From an uncultured Oscillospiraceae bacterium (GTDB lineage: Bacteria > Bacillota > Clostridia > Oscillospirales > Ruminococcaceae), in the NCBI GenBank assembly GCA_949741215.1, contig CATJLA010000111.1:1-42282 (forward strand): a stretch of DNA of 42,282 bases. The letters are read 5' to 3'. This document shows, piece by piece, positions 23,640 to 33,587 of the stretch. The notes below the pieces were generated by a model. That model was not told the origin of the DNA. It saw nothing but the letters and a program-made list of their open reading frames with translations, and ran no database searches. Within the stretch, counting starts at the first letter, position 1. Each line of letters starts with the position of its first letter. Position numbers and translations under genes: made by a program.

Positions 23640-24998
23640 ATGAACCAGCTTTCCGCCGGCTTTGCCCGAGTTAACATTACTCCACCTATAGGAATCCCCC
23701 TGGCAGGCTATTACAAGGAGCGCTTTGCCGATACCGTTTTGGACGAACTGGAGGCCACCGCTCTGGCGCTCTCTCTGGGCGATACCAAAATCGTCATGCT
23801 CAGTGTGGATCACCTGGGCATCCGCCTGCCCCAGCAGGAAATTGTTCGTCCGGCCATTGCAAAGGCCACCGGCCTGCCTGAGGACTGCATTTTTGTAGCC
23901 AGCACTCACACCCACACCGGCCCCCTTACCGATAAGGGAGTAAGGCCGGAAATGGAGGAGGAGTATTTTCGCTTTCTCACCACCCGCCTTGTGGACGTGT
24001 CCTGCTTTGCGCTGCGGGATTTGGCCCCCGCAAAGATGGGCTGGGCCGTGGGCAAAGCCCCCCACATCGCCTTTATCCGCCGCTACCTGATGAAGGACGG
24101 TACCATCTGCACGAATCCTGGCATCCGGCACCCGGAGATTGTAGCCCCCCTTGGGGAGGTTGACGAATCTGTTCCCGTACTCCGGTTTGACAGAGAGGAT
24201 AAAGACAATATCGTGTTGGTGAACTTCGGTTGCCATCCGGATACGGTAGGCGGCAACAATATCTCTGCCGACTGGCCCGGCTTTGCTCGCCGGATGGTAG
24301 AGAAATCTTTGGATAATACCTGTTGTATTTTCTTTAACGGCGCACAGGGGGATATTAACCATGTGGATACTAACCCCTCTGCGGGGGACTTAAACGACAT
24401 GACCCTGGATTTTGACGATGTTATGCGGGGTTACGGCCATGCCCGGCACATGGGCAACGTGGTGGCCGGGGCAGTGCTGCAGGTATACGATAAGGCCACT
24501 TACGTCCCGGTAAACAACCTGAGCTCCATGCAAAAGGTGATCCGCCATCCCTCCAACCGCCCCGAGCCGGAGGATCTCCCCCAGGCGCGGCTATATAATG
24601 AGCTTCATCAGGCGGGACGGGACAGCGAAATTCCGTTCACCGGCATGCTGCTCACCGCAGCGGTGGCGGAGGCCGAGCGGATGCTTAACTTAGAGCACGG
24701 TCCTGACGACTTTGCCATGCGGGTAAGCGCCATCGCCATCGGAGAGGTTGCCATTGTAGGCCTGCCGGGCGAGCCTTTTTCCGACACTGCCCGGGAGCTG
24801 AAGGCCAATAAGGATTACAAACTGGTAATCCCCTGCTGCTGTGCCAACGGCTATGAGGGATACTTCCCGCCCAAGGCCGCTTACGAAAAGCTGTGCTATG
24901 AGGCCAGAGAATCTATTTTCCGCCCCGGCGTGGCAGAGGCTGTTGCCGATACGGCAGTTTCCCTGCTGAACCAGATGAAACCACAACAGGAGGATTAA
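23640..24998 (+). CDS. Neutral ceramidase-like zinc amidase
   Basis: The 452-residue protein corresponds to the N-terminal catalytic domain of neutral/alkaline non-lysosomal ceramidases and lacks the C-terminal domain of the classical enzymes. The zinc-site residues known in Pseudomonas ceramidase appear conserved: His90 (with His92) in STHTHTGP, His199 in NFGCHPDT, Glu378 in GLPGEPF and a Tyr at 405 or 408 in NGYEGYF. GAQGDIN (234-240) is also typical. No signal peptide is seen, so the substrate is met in the cytoplasm, more likely an N-acylated sugar or amine than membrane ceramide. It lies 18 bases after nagA and 4 bases before the next gene. Confidence 0.82.
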   Translation: MNQLSAGFARVNITPPIGIPLAGYYKERFADTVLDELEATALALSLGDTKIVMLSVDHLGIRLPQQEIVRPAIAKATGLPEDCIFVASTHTHTGPLTDKGVRPEMEEEYFRFLTTRLVDVSCFALRDLAPAKMGWAVGKAPHIAFIRRYLMKDGTICTNPGIRHPEIVAPLGEVDESVPVLRFDREDKDNIVLVNFGCHPDTVGGNNISADWPGFARRMVEKSLDNTCCIFFNGAQGDINHVDTNPSAGDLNDMTLDFDDVMRGYGHARHMGNVVAGAVLQVYDKATYVPVNNLSSMQKVIRHPSNRPEPEDLPQARLYNELHQAGRDSEIPFTGMLLTAAVAEAERMLNLEHGPDDFAMRVSAIAIGEVAIVGLPGEPFSDTARELKANKDYKLVIPCCCANGYEGYFPPKAAYEKLCYEARESIFRPGVAEAVADTAVSLLNQMKPQQED

Positions 24999-25002
24999 CG
25001 TT

Positions 25003-26019
25003 ATGTGGAACGAAACAGAGCTGAACGAAGCCCTTTCTGTCCCCAGCCAGGCGTTGGTTGAGGATGTTGCCAAGCTGGAAGGGGATATTATGATTCTCGG
25101 GGCAGGGGGCAAGGTTGGGCCTACCCTCTCGGTTATGGCAAAGCGGGCCGTGGAGTTAAGCGGCAAGCCCCGCCGGGTTATCGCCGTCTCCCGCTTTACC
25201 GACCCCTTTGTAACCGAGCTTTTGGCCAAGGAGAAGGTGGAAACCATCTCCGCTGACTTAACCGATGCCGACCAGATTGCCGCCCTACCCAAGGTAAAAA
25301 ACATTATCTTCATGGCAGGACGTAAGTTCGGCACCGCCGGCAGCGCCTGCGAAACCTGGGAGATGAATGTGGCGGTGCCCACCCTCGTCACCCGCCATTT
25401 TGGAGACGCCCGGTATGTGGTGTTCTCCACCAGCAACGTCTACCCTTTCTCCAAGCCCGAAAGCGGCGGCTGTGATGAAAGCGTTGAGCCCTCCCCTATC
25501 GGCGAGTATGCCATCAGCTGCTTGGGACGGGAGCGCATTTTTGAATATGCAGCCCGTCATTACGGCGCTAAGGTGCTTAATTTCCGCCTCAGCTACGCTA
25601 TCGACCTGCGGTATGGCATCCTGTTTGATTTAAGCAACTGGATTATGCAGGGGCAGCCCATTCCTCTGGGCGTGCCTGCTTTTAACTGCGTGTGGCAGCG
25701 GTACTGCAACGAGGTTGCCATTCGTTCTCTCCATATGGCCAGTGAAAAGGTGGAAAGCCTGAACGTAACCGGCCCCGAGCTGGTAAGTGTGCGCTACGCC
25801 GCCACCCGTTTGGCAGAGCTTTTGGGCAAAGAGGTTACCTTCTCCGGCACGGAGGGCGAACGGGGCATCCTCTGCAACTCCCAAAAGTGTGTTGCCAATT
25901 ACGGCTACCCGGATATGGGCGTTTCCGAGATGATTGAACGCCAGGCCCAGTGGATTTTACAGGGCGGCCGCCAGCTTGGCAAGCCCACCCATTTTGAAGA
26001 GCAGAAAGGAAAATTCTGA
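25003..26019 (+). CDS. NAD-dependent epimerase/dehydratase-like protein, atypical active site
   Basis: The 338-residue short-chain dehydrogenase of the extended type has NAD-binding motif GAGGKVG (33-39) and Ser/Thr residues in FSTSNVYPFS (141-150). The catalytic Tyr is probably Tyr169 in GEYAISCLGRER, but the Lys expected four residues later is Cys173, so the standard YxxxK site is broken. It may bind NAD and a sugar nucleotide or free sugar without the classical epimerase reaction, or use another base. The start at ATG 25003 follows GGAGG. Its stop overlaps the next start (TGATG), so it is translationally coupled to the aldolase-like gene and probably acts in the same step. Confidence 0.78.
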   Translation: MWNETELNEALSVPSQALVEDVAKLEGDIMILGAGGKVGPTLSVMAKRAVELSGKPRRVIAVSRFTDPFVTELLAKEKVETISADLTDADQIAALPKVKNIIFMAGRKFGTAGSACETWEMNVAVPTLVTRHFGDARYVVFSTSNVYPFSKPESGGCDESVEPSPIGEYAISCLGRERIFEYAARHYGAKVLNFRLSYAIDLRYGILFDLSNWIMQGQPIPLGVPAFNCVWQRYCNEVAIRSLHMASEKVESLNVTGPELVSVRYAATRLAELLGKEVTFSGTEGERGILCNSQKCVANYGYPDMGVSEMIERQAQWILQGGRQLGKPTHFEEQKGKF

Positions 26020-27065
26020 TGAATAACAAAGAGCTTTTGATGCAGGGGGCGTTTCTGCCCGCCATGCCCCTGGTTTTGGACGAAAACCGCCAGTTTGACG
26101 AGCCCGGCCAGCGCCGTTTGATCCGCTACTACCTGGAAAGCGGCGTAGATGGCATTGCCGTAGCGGTACATACCACCCAGTTTGCCATCCGGGACCCCAA
26201 AATCAACCTGTTTGAGCGTGTTTTGAAGGTTTCTATCTCCGAAATGGAAGCCTACCGCAGCCGTACCGGGCGTCCTGTCATCGCAGTAGCCGGCGTGTGC
26301 GGAGAAACCCCCCAGGCCGTTGCGGAAGCCAAGCTGGCCGCCTCTCTGGGGTATGATGCCGCTTTGCTGAGCCCCGGCGGCCTGAACCATCTCACCGAGG
26401 CCCAGCTGATCGACCGCACCCGCCAGGTTGCCGAGATTATGGACGTGATCGGCTTCTATCTCCAGGTAGCGGTAGGGGGCCGCATTTTCTCCTACGATTA
26501 CTGGCAGCAGATCTGTGCTATTGAGGGCGTAAAGGCCATTAAGTGCGCCTCCTTCAACCGGTATACCACCATTGACGTCGCGCGGGCTGTAGCCTTTGCA
26601 GATCACAAAATTGCCCTGTATACCGGCAACGACGACAATATCGTAATCGACCTGCTCACCGAATATTCCTTCCAGGACGGCGATCATACCCGCACTGTGC
26701 GCACCTGCGGCGGCCTGCTGGGCCATTGGTCCGCCTGGACCCATTCCGCTGTGCAGATGTTCCGGGAAATCAAGGCGCTGGACCCCAAAGCTCCTTTAGA
26801 CCCCAAGTGGATTACTTTAGCCGCCCAGATCACCGACGTCAACAGCGCCTTTTTTGACACGGCCAACAACTTTTTTGGCTGTATTGCCGGAATGCACGAG
26901 GTTCTGCGCCGCCAGGGCCTGTTAAAAGGCATTTGGTGCCTGGACCCGGAGGAAGGGCTTGGTAAAGGCCAGGCCCAGCAGATTGACCGGGTGTACAAAA
27001 TGTACCCCCACCTGAATGACGACGCCTTTGTCGCAGCATTTTTGGAGAAAGAGCGGCAGGCTTAA
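26019..27065 (+). CDS. DapA/NanA-family class I aldolase-like protein
   Basis: The 348-residue TIM-barrel protein of the dihydrodipicolinate synthase/N-acetylneuraminate lyase family has Schiff-base Lys175 in VKAIKCASF and Tyr147 in GFYLQV. Their 28-residue spacing matches E. coli DapA (Tyr133 to Lys161). The usual GTTGE pyruvate-binding motif reads HTTQF (51-55): the two Thr are kept but both Gly and the Glu are lost. It is therefore unlikely to be the lysine-pathway enzyme. A keto-acid sugar aldolase or dehydratase is more likely. It is about 50 residues longer than DapA, mainly at the C terminus. Translation is coupled to the preceding epimerase-like gene. Confidence 0.8.
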   Translation: MNNKELLMQGAFLPAMPLVLDENRQFDEPGQRRLIRYYLESGVDGIAVAVHTTQFAIRDPKINLFERVLKVSISEMEAYRSRTGRPVIAVAGVCGETPQAVAEAKLAASLGYDAALLSPGGLNHLTEAQLIDRTRQVAEIMDVIGFYLQVAVGGRIFSYDYWQQICAIEGVKAIKCASFNRYTTIDVARAVAFADHKIALYTGNDDNIVIDLLTEYSFQDGDHTRTVRTCGGLLGHWSAWTHSAVQMFREIKALDPKAPLDPKWITLAAQITDVNSAFFDTANNFFGCIAGMHEVLRRQGLLKGIWCLDPEEGLGKGQAQQIDRVYKMYPHLNDDAFVAAFLEKERQA

Positions 27066-27081
27066 CAGGGAGGTATTTTCC

Positions 27082-28350
27082 ATGAGTTATACTGTCAGCC
27101 CGGACATAAAAACAGCCCTGGATTCCCTGCTGAACCAGCAAAAGGTTGCAAAGGCCCTTGCCTGGGCAGAGCAGGATCAAAACCGGTGTATTGCCGAGCA
27201 GCAGGAGCTTACCGCTGTAGAGGCTCCCACCTTCCACGAGGAGCAGCGGGCCGCCCTGTTTGCCCAAAAAATGCAGGAGGTCGGTCTTTCCAACGTAGAG
27301 ATTGACGGCGGCGGCAACGTCATAGGAGTGCGCAAAGGGGCGGGTAACGGCCCCTCCATCCTGCTGGAAGCTCATATGGACACTGTTTTTCCCTTTGGCA
27401 GCGTCCCCTCGGTAGAGCTTAAGGAGGACGGTTTCCTCTATGGCCCCGGCGTTAGCGACAACACCCGCGGTTTAGCCATGATTCTTTCCGTAGTACGCGC
27501 TTTGGACGCAAGCGGAATCCAGACGCATGGCGATCTCATCCTGGCCGGTACCACCCGGGAGGAAGGCCGGGGCGGCATGGAGGGAGTAAAAGCCCTGTTC
27601 AAAGAGCGCCGCGGCGCCATTGACGCTTCCATCAGCATTGACAGCGGCCGGATGGCCAATATCATCTACGAGGCCACCGGTTTGAGAACGGTGGAGGTCA
27701 ACTTCTACGGGGTAGGCGGCCATGCCTACGGAGCCTTTGGCAAGGTGGCAAACTGCCTTCACGCCGCTGCCCGGGCTGCTGCCAAAATCGCCGATTTCCA
27801 GGTGCCTGCCGAGCCAAGAACCACCTTCTGCGTTTCCAACATCCATGGCGGAAACCAGGCGGGGGTGCATGCTATCCCCCAGCAGGCCACCATTATCATC
27901 AACTACCGCTCCAATAGCCCTGAGGTGCTGGCCGACCTGGATCAGCGGATTTTCAACGCCATCCGGGAGGCCTGTGACGAAGAGACAAAACGCTGGGGGC
28001 AGGACGTCATAACCTGGGACAGCAAGCTTTACTGCGACATCCCCGCAGGCACCCAGGATATTCACTCCCCTATCATCGAAGGACTGCACAGCGTAATTGG
28101 CAGCCTGGGGCTTACCCCTGTGTTTCTGCGGGGGGGCGCCACCAACTGCAGCATCGCCATTGCCGAGGGCATTCCGGCGGTGTGCATGAGCAGCTATTAT
28201 TCTCCTGACGGCGTGGAATACAACACCATGGACCATACCCTGGCAGAAAAGTACCCTGTTGCCGGCGCATATAAAGGGGTGCAGGCGGCGCTGCTTACGG
28301 CGCTGCTCTGTACAGGGGCCGAGGGGTTGCCCTCCATTCTTCGTCCCTAA
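27082..28350 (+). CDS. M20-family metallopeptidase/deacylase
   Basis: The 422-residue di-zinc hydrolase of the M20 (ArgE/DapE/carboxypeptidase) family has metal ligands in EAHMDTVFP (His98, Asp100), bridging Asp126 in GPGVSDNTRG, and catalytic Glu160 with Glu161 in GTTREEGRGG. A later lid/dimer domain contains GVGGHAYGAFG, and a C-terminal His lies in YNTMDHTL. It hydrolyses an amide or peptide bond on a small cytoplasmic substrate, such as an amino acid or peptide attached to a sugar. I chose ATG 27082 because AGGGAGG precedes it, 16 bases after the aldolase stop. The longer frame runs back into the aldolase gene. Confidence 0.87.
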   Translation: MSYTVSPDIKTALDSLLNQQKVAKALAWAEQDQNRCIAEQQELTAVEAPTFHEEQRAALFAQKMQEVGLSNVEIDGGGNVIGVRKGAGNGPSILLEAHMDTVFPFGSVPSVELKEDGFLYGPGVSDNTRGLAMILSVVRALDASGIQTHGDLILAGTTREEGRGGMEGVKALFKERRGAIDASISIDSGRMANIIYEATGLRTVEVNFYGVGGHAYGAFGKVANCLHAAARAAAKIADFQVPAEPRTTFCVSNIHGGNQAGVHAIPQQATIIINYRSNSPEVLADLDQRIFNAIREACDEETKRWGQDVITWDSKLYCDIPAGTQDIHSPIIEGLHSVIGSLGLTPVFLRGGATNCSIAIAEGIPAVCMSSYYSPDGVEYNTMDHTLAEKYPVAGAYKGVQAALLTALLCTGAEGLPSILRP

Positions 28351-28362
28351 AGGAGGAGTCGT

Positions 28363-29673
28363 ATGTTCTCTGTGTACGAAAATCCGGAATACCGCCGCTC
28401 TCGTACCGCTTACCGTTGGTATTGTATGCTGGAGTATTTCATCAACCTGCTGGTTACGGATATTTACCTGTTCAAGCTGCTTTCCTACACCGGTTTAAGC
28501 GACAGCACCATCGGTTTAATCGGCTCTGTCAGCACCATTGCCGCCTTTTTCCAGCTCAATTCCATCTGGCTGATCCGTAAAATCAAGAATGTGAAAAAGT
28601 GGGTGGTCGGTCTCTGTCTTTCCGGGCAGCTGGTACTGATTTTGCTGTATTTCCTGCCCTTTTTGCCTGTTGGGCTCACGGTAAAAACGGTAATTGCCTT
28701 TGGGGGCATCGCCCTCAGCTACTTTTTTTCCGGCTCTATTTCGTCCATTTTGTATCAATGGGCCAACAGCTATGTTGATCCTCACGGGCGGGCGATTTAC
28801 TCGGCAGAAAAAGAGATGCTTTCCCTGTTCGGCGGCATGATTTTCACCTTTCTGCTGGGCATCGTCATGGACCGGTTTGAGCTGGCGGGCAACCTGCCGG
28901 GTTCCTTTATCCTCACCATTATACTGGGCCTGCTCATCGCCACTACCGGCCTGGTCTGTCTTTTGTGTATTGACGGAAACTGGAAGCCTCCTGCAGCAGC
29001 TGCCATATCCACAGGACGAAGCGCATCCTTGCGGGAATTGTTCCTTAACAAAGGCTTTCTGCACATGATCGCACTGCACATTCTCTGGACCTGTGCCCAG
29101 AGCTTTACCATCGGCTTTTTGGGCAGTTATAAAGGCAAAGAGCTGATGTATTCCGTAGGGGCCGTGCAAATTATGAACATTTTAGGCAACGCGGTCCGGT
29201 TTGTGCTGTCCCGTCCCATGGGCCGTTTTGCAGACCGCACCTCTTTTGCCAAGTGCATTGAGATAGCCCTTTACATTGCGATAATCGCATTTCTCTCGGC
29301 GATGTTTGCAACCCCCTCCACCCGCTGGCTGATCGCGGTATTTACTGTGCTTTTTGCAGCCTGTCAAGCGGGCACCGGGCAAAATTTCTTTAATATTCTG
29401 TATGATTATGTACCTCAAGAGTATTTTGTGCAGGCATCCGCTATCCGGAACTGCATTGGCGGTATGTTTGGGTTTCTGGCTTCCCTGTCCGGCAGTTGGA
29501 TTCTGGGCTATGTCCAGGGCCAAAACAACACTCTTTTCGGCATGACGATTTATGGCCAGCAGGTACTTGCGGCCTTTTCCCTCCTACTCACGTTGCTTGC
29601 CTTAGCCTACATACGTATTATTCTAAGGAAGCCGACGCCTGTGGGGAACTCGCAGGAAGTTGCCCAACCCTAA
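28363..29673 (+). CDS. MFS-type transporter
   Basis: The 436-residue polytopic membrane protein has about 12 hydrophobic segments and is the last gene of the plus-strand operon. Its start at ATG 28363 is 12 bases after the M20 stop and follows AAGGAGGAG. Charged loops between segments 2 and 3 and a central cytoplasmic loop near residues 205-225 fit the major facilitator fold. Substrate and direction are unknown; context suggests export or import of a product such as an amino acid, acyl compound or monosaccharide. A bidirectional terminator follows at 29806-29836. Confidence 0.82.
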   Translation: MFSVYENPEYRRSRTAYRWYCMLEYFINLLVTDIYLFKLLSYTGLSDSTIGLIGSVSTIAAFFQLNSIWLIRKIKNVKKWVVGLCLSGQLVLILLYFLPFLPVGLTVKTVIAFGGIALSYFFSGSISSILYQWANSYVDPHGRAIYSAEKEMLSLFGGMIFTFLLGIVMDRFELAGNLPGSFILTIILGLLIATTGLVCLLCIDGNWKPPAAAAISTGRSASLRELFLNKGFLHMIALHILWTCAQSFTIGFLGSYKGKELMYSVGAVQIMNILGNAVRFVLSRPMGRFADRTSFAKCIEIALYIAIIAFLSAMFATPSTRWLIAVFTVLFAACQAGTGQNFFNILYDYVPQEYFVQASAIRNCIGGMFGFLASLSGSWILGYVQGQNNTLFGMTIYGQQVLAAFSLLLTLLALAYIRIILRKPTPVGNSQEVAQP

Positions 29674-29692
29674 AAAAGGAAAACTATAAGGA

Positions 29693-29790
29693 AAGCTATT
29701 TCAAAAACAGAGATCAAAAAATATTCCTAGCAACATTCCAATCGCACCTGTAAGGTGCGTACCACCACTATTCACTATTCACTCTTACTT
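29693..29790. repeat. Structured dispersed repeat, copy A
   Basis: The element begins AAGCTATTTCAAAA, has hairpin CGCACCT-GTA-AGGTGCG (29743-29759) after ATTCCAAT, and ends with CCACTATTCACTATTCACT and CTCTTACTT. It is collinear, with identical 50-base spacing from start to hairpin, with copy B at 41195-41299, whose stem differs at paired positions. Confidence 0.75.
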
Positions 29791-29805
29791 AATTACTTTA
29801 AAAAA

Positions 29806-29836
29806 GGCGTGTTTCGTACAGAAACCGCCTATTTTT
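29806..29836. terminator. Bidirectional terminator between convergent genes
   Basis: GGCGTGTTTC (29806-29815) pairs with GAAACCGCC (29821-29829), flanked by an A-run before and TATTTTTTT after. It ends both the plus-strand operon and the converging nucleoside phosphorylase-like gene. Confidence 0.85.
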
Positions 29837-29839
29837 TTG

Positions 29840-30646
29840 TCAAAGTGTCTTTAGGATAATCTGAGGTACTATTTCATTTCTTACAAATTTACGATATTCC
29901 TTTACCTGCTGTTCATCCCGGCCGCTCATCAGCGATTTTCCAACCACAGAATTATCCGATACATTTAATAATGCCGCAATCGGAATTTTCATCATTTTTG
30001 CGGCCTGAAACGCAACCGCACTTTCCATATCTATACTGTTATAGCCCATCTTCATTATACTTTCCAAATGGCTATATTGAGCCACTATTGTATCGGTACA
30101 AAAAGTTTTGCCTATATGCCACTTCACATGATTGATATCACAAATTCTTTTTGTTTCGTTGATCAGCACCTCAAATAAGTCCTTGTCCGGATACTGCTTC
30201 TCTCCAAAATGATCCTGAAACAAATGATCTGACAAATATCTGCCCGCACCGTCTCCGGAGGCAGAATATTCCGGTATCACAATATCTCCTATTTTCATTT
30301 CGGACGACAGTGCGCCAACTGAACTTACAAACAAAATTTTTTTGCATTTTGCCAAGCCTAAAAGCAGCAGTGCGTCCAACACCATCGGTGCACCAAATCC
30401 CGTTTTAATATACGATATCGCAATTTCTCCGCGTTCTATATTCCATACTTGATACCCAAATAAAGGACTTGACTGCACAACTTGGTTCATTTCACTTGTA
30501 CCAAACAACCGTTCCGGCAGCCATCCCGGAGATACAATAACATTTTCATTGATGCACTCTGCCGGAATGCCCAAAGTGTGCAAATATATTTCCTCAACGC
30601 TTGCGCCAAACATCGACATACTCGCCAATACGCTGTTATAATCCAT
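29840..30646 (-). CDS. Nucleoside phosphorylase-like protein (PNP/UDP/MTAN family)
   Basis: The 268-residue protein has the phosphorylase_1 fold, with VSSVGALSSEMKIGDIVIP (107-125) as the phosphate and ribose region, SIDMESA (204-210) containing the ribose-contact Glu208, and VSDNS with a likely catalytic Asp231. It would cleave the glycosidic bond of a nucleoside with phosphate, or of a related N-glycoside. ATG 30646 has GAGGTG at a good distance; GTG 30670 would add eight residues but its AGGAG is too far. The gene is visibly more AT-rich and has different codon use from its neighbours, which suggests transfer. It converges on the sugar operon and appears to be monocistronic. Confidence 0.8.
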   Translation of the reverse strand: MDYNSVLASMSMFGASVEEIYLHTLGIPAECINENVIVSPGWLPERLFGTSEMNQVVQSSPLFGYQVWNIERGEIAISYIKTGFGAPMVLDALLLLGLAKCKKILFVSSVGALSSEMKIGDIVIPEYSASGDGAGRYLSDHLFQDHFGEKQYPDKDLFEVLINETKRICDINHVKWHIGKTFCTDTIVAQYSHLESIMKMGYNSIDMESAVAFQAAKMMKIPIAALLNVSDNSVVGKSLMSGRDEQQVKEYRKFVRNEIVPQIILKTL

Positions 30647-30740
30647 CCTGTTTTTCACCTCAAATTGCACGTCCCGTTTCTATTCTCCTCCATACCCCAC
30701 CTGCGGCAGAAAAACCTCTCCTCTTTGTACTTTTTTACCG

Positions 30741-30797
30741 AAAAACATAACCCGGAGCCTTCTCCCTCCCAAATCAAGAGAAATCAGACTCCGGGTT
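30741..30797 (-). terminator. Terminator of the atp operon
   Basis: Read on the minus strand, AACCCGGAG (complement of 30789-30797) pairs with CTCCGGGTT (complement of 30749-30757), followed by ATGTTTTT. It lies about 70 bases after atpC. The 219-base gap also holds GCGACGTCCC (30832-30841) and a small CCTGC/GCAGG hairpin. Confidence 0.7.
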
Positions 30798-30865
30798 TGT
30801 TTAGGTACAGTCTCCTGCACAATAAGCAGGCGCGACGTCCCAAAAGCTTTTAATTATGCGCCTTT

Positions 30866-31267
30866 TTACAGGTCAGAGGAAATCTTAATCCGGTTCAGAG
30901 CACGCATCAGCTTATTTTCCGCCTGCTCCATCTCCTTGCCGCTTTTATGAATCTTCAAAAGCTCCTCCGCCCGTTCCTTGGCCTTTTTGGCCCGTTCCAG
31001 GTCTATATCCTTGGCCCACTCACAGGTGGAGGCCACAACCGTAACCTTTCCGGCCAAAACGCTTACAAAACCGGCTGAAACCGCAGCACTCTCGCGCCCT
31101 TGAGCAGTGGTAAGCCGCAGCTCCCCCACCACCAGGTTCGCCAGGTAGTCAATATGATTTTTGAGGATACCCACATCGCCCTCGGTGGTGCGCACCACTA
31201 AGCGTTCCGCAGGGCCGTCAAAAACCAGGCCATCCGCCGTTACGATACGCAGAGGGAATTCAGACAT
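30866..31267 (-). CDS. atpC: ATP synthase F1 epsilon subunit
   Basis: The 133-residue central-stalk subunit couples rotation to catalysis and inhibits ATP hydrolysis. The N-terminal beta-sandwich begins FPLRIVTADGLVFDGPAERL and includes GDVGILKNH. The C-terminal helical pair (about 88-133) contains DLERAKKAKERAEELL. Last gene of the atp operon, three bases after atpD. Normal length for the family. Confidence 0.96.
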   Translation of the reverse strand: MSEFPLRIVTADGLVFDGPAERLVVRTTEGDVGILKNHIDYLANLVVGELRLTTAQGRESAAVSAGFVSVLAGKVTVVASTCEWAKDIDLERAKKAKERAEELLKIHKSGKEMEQAENKLMRALNRIKISSDL

Positions 31268-31270
31268 GGC

Positions 31271-32701
<1,431 letters not shown>

Positions 32702-32716
32702 TTAATGCAAGCTGCA

Positions 32717-33571
32717 TTATTGCAGCGCCTGGGCTCCTGCGGCAATTTCAGTAATCTCCTGGGTAATTGCCGCCTGACGTGCCCGGTTATACTGCAAATG
32801 CAGGGAATCAATCATCTGGCTGGCGTTATCATTGGCAGATTCCATCGCGGTACGCCTTGCCCCCTGTTCCGAAGCAAAGGACTCGCTTACCGCGCCCTGA
32901 ATCATCCCTGCCAGATACTGAGGAATCAGCCGATCCAGCACTGCCTGAGGGGAAGGCTCACAAATGAGCACCGCCCCGCCCTCTATGGGCTTTCTGGGCA
33001 CTAAGGGAAGCAGCTTTAAGCTGGCTGGCTGCTGGTTTAATACGGAAACAAAGTTGGTGTACACAATATGCAGGGAGTTGATTTTCTTCTCCCGATAAAG
33101 CTTACACACCAATTCTGCGATGGCTTCGGCCTCCAAAGCGCTCATGCTTTCCACCGAATCATAGGCACGGGTAACAATTTCCACCTTTTTGCGGCTGAAA
33201 TATTCCAGCGCTTTTTTACCGATGGGAACCACTACAGGGTCTGCTGCCCCGTCCAAAAGGGCTTGGGCGGTTTTAAGCAGAGAGCTGTTGTAGCCGCCTG
33301 CCAAACCCCTGTCGCCCGCAATCACGATGAGGCAGGGGCGGGTTTCCCCCCGGTTTTTCAGGTAGTCAGACTCCACCCCCCGGCTGCGCACCAAAAGCTC
33401 CTGAATCGTCTCATAGGAGATGGTAAACAGCGGACGGGAGTGCTCCACCCGTTCCTTCGCTTTTCTCATTTTAGAGGAGGCCACAAGCTCCATGGCTTTG
33501 GTAATCTGCCGGGTGCTGTCCACACTTTTAATGCGGCGCTTAATATCCTTCATTCCGGCTCCTGCTGCCAC
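32717..33571 (-). CDS. atpG: ATP synthase F1 gamma subunit
   Basis: The 284-residue rotor shaft subunit contains the conserved N-terminal helix MKDIKRRIKSVDSTRQITKAMELVASSKM and the C-terminal helix ENASQMI/NRARQAAITQEITEI-type region. GTG 33571 follows a GGGGGG ribosome site; ATG 33553, six codons later, follows AGGAG and is a real alternative. Sixteen bases separate it from atpA. Standard length. Confidence 0.96.
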   Translation of the reverse strand: MAAGAGMKDIKRRIKSVDSTRQITKAMELVASSKMRKAKERVEHSRPLFTISYETIQELLVRSRGVESDYLKNRGETRPCLIVIAGDRGLAGGYNSSLLKTAQALLDGAADPVVVPIGKKALEYFSRKKVEIVTRAYDSVESMSALEAEAIAELVCKLYREKKINSLHIVYTNFVSVLNQQPASLKLLPLVPRKPIEGGAVLICEPSPQAVLDRLIPQYLAGMIQGAVSESFASEQGARRTAMESANDNASQMIDSLHLQYNRARQAAITQEITEIAAGAQALQ

Positions 33572-33587
33572 TGGTGAACCCCCCCTC

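Noticed and set aside
26019-27065. Assignment as lysine-pathway dapA
   Set aside because: The GTTGE motif is lost and the context is sugar catabolism. Family membership is clear but that function is unlikely.
29743-29759. Hairpin considered as the terminator of the MFS gene
   Set aside because: It has no T-run. The terminator at 29806-29836 fits far better, and this hairpin belongs to the dispersed repeat.
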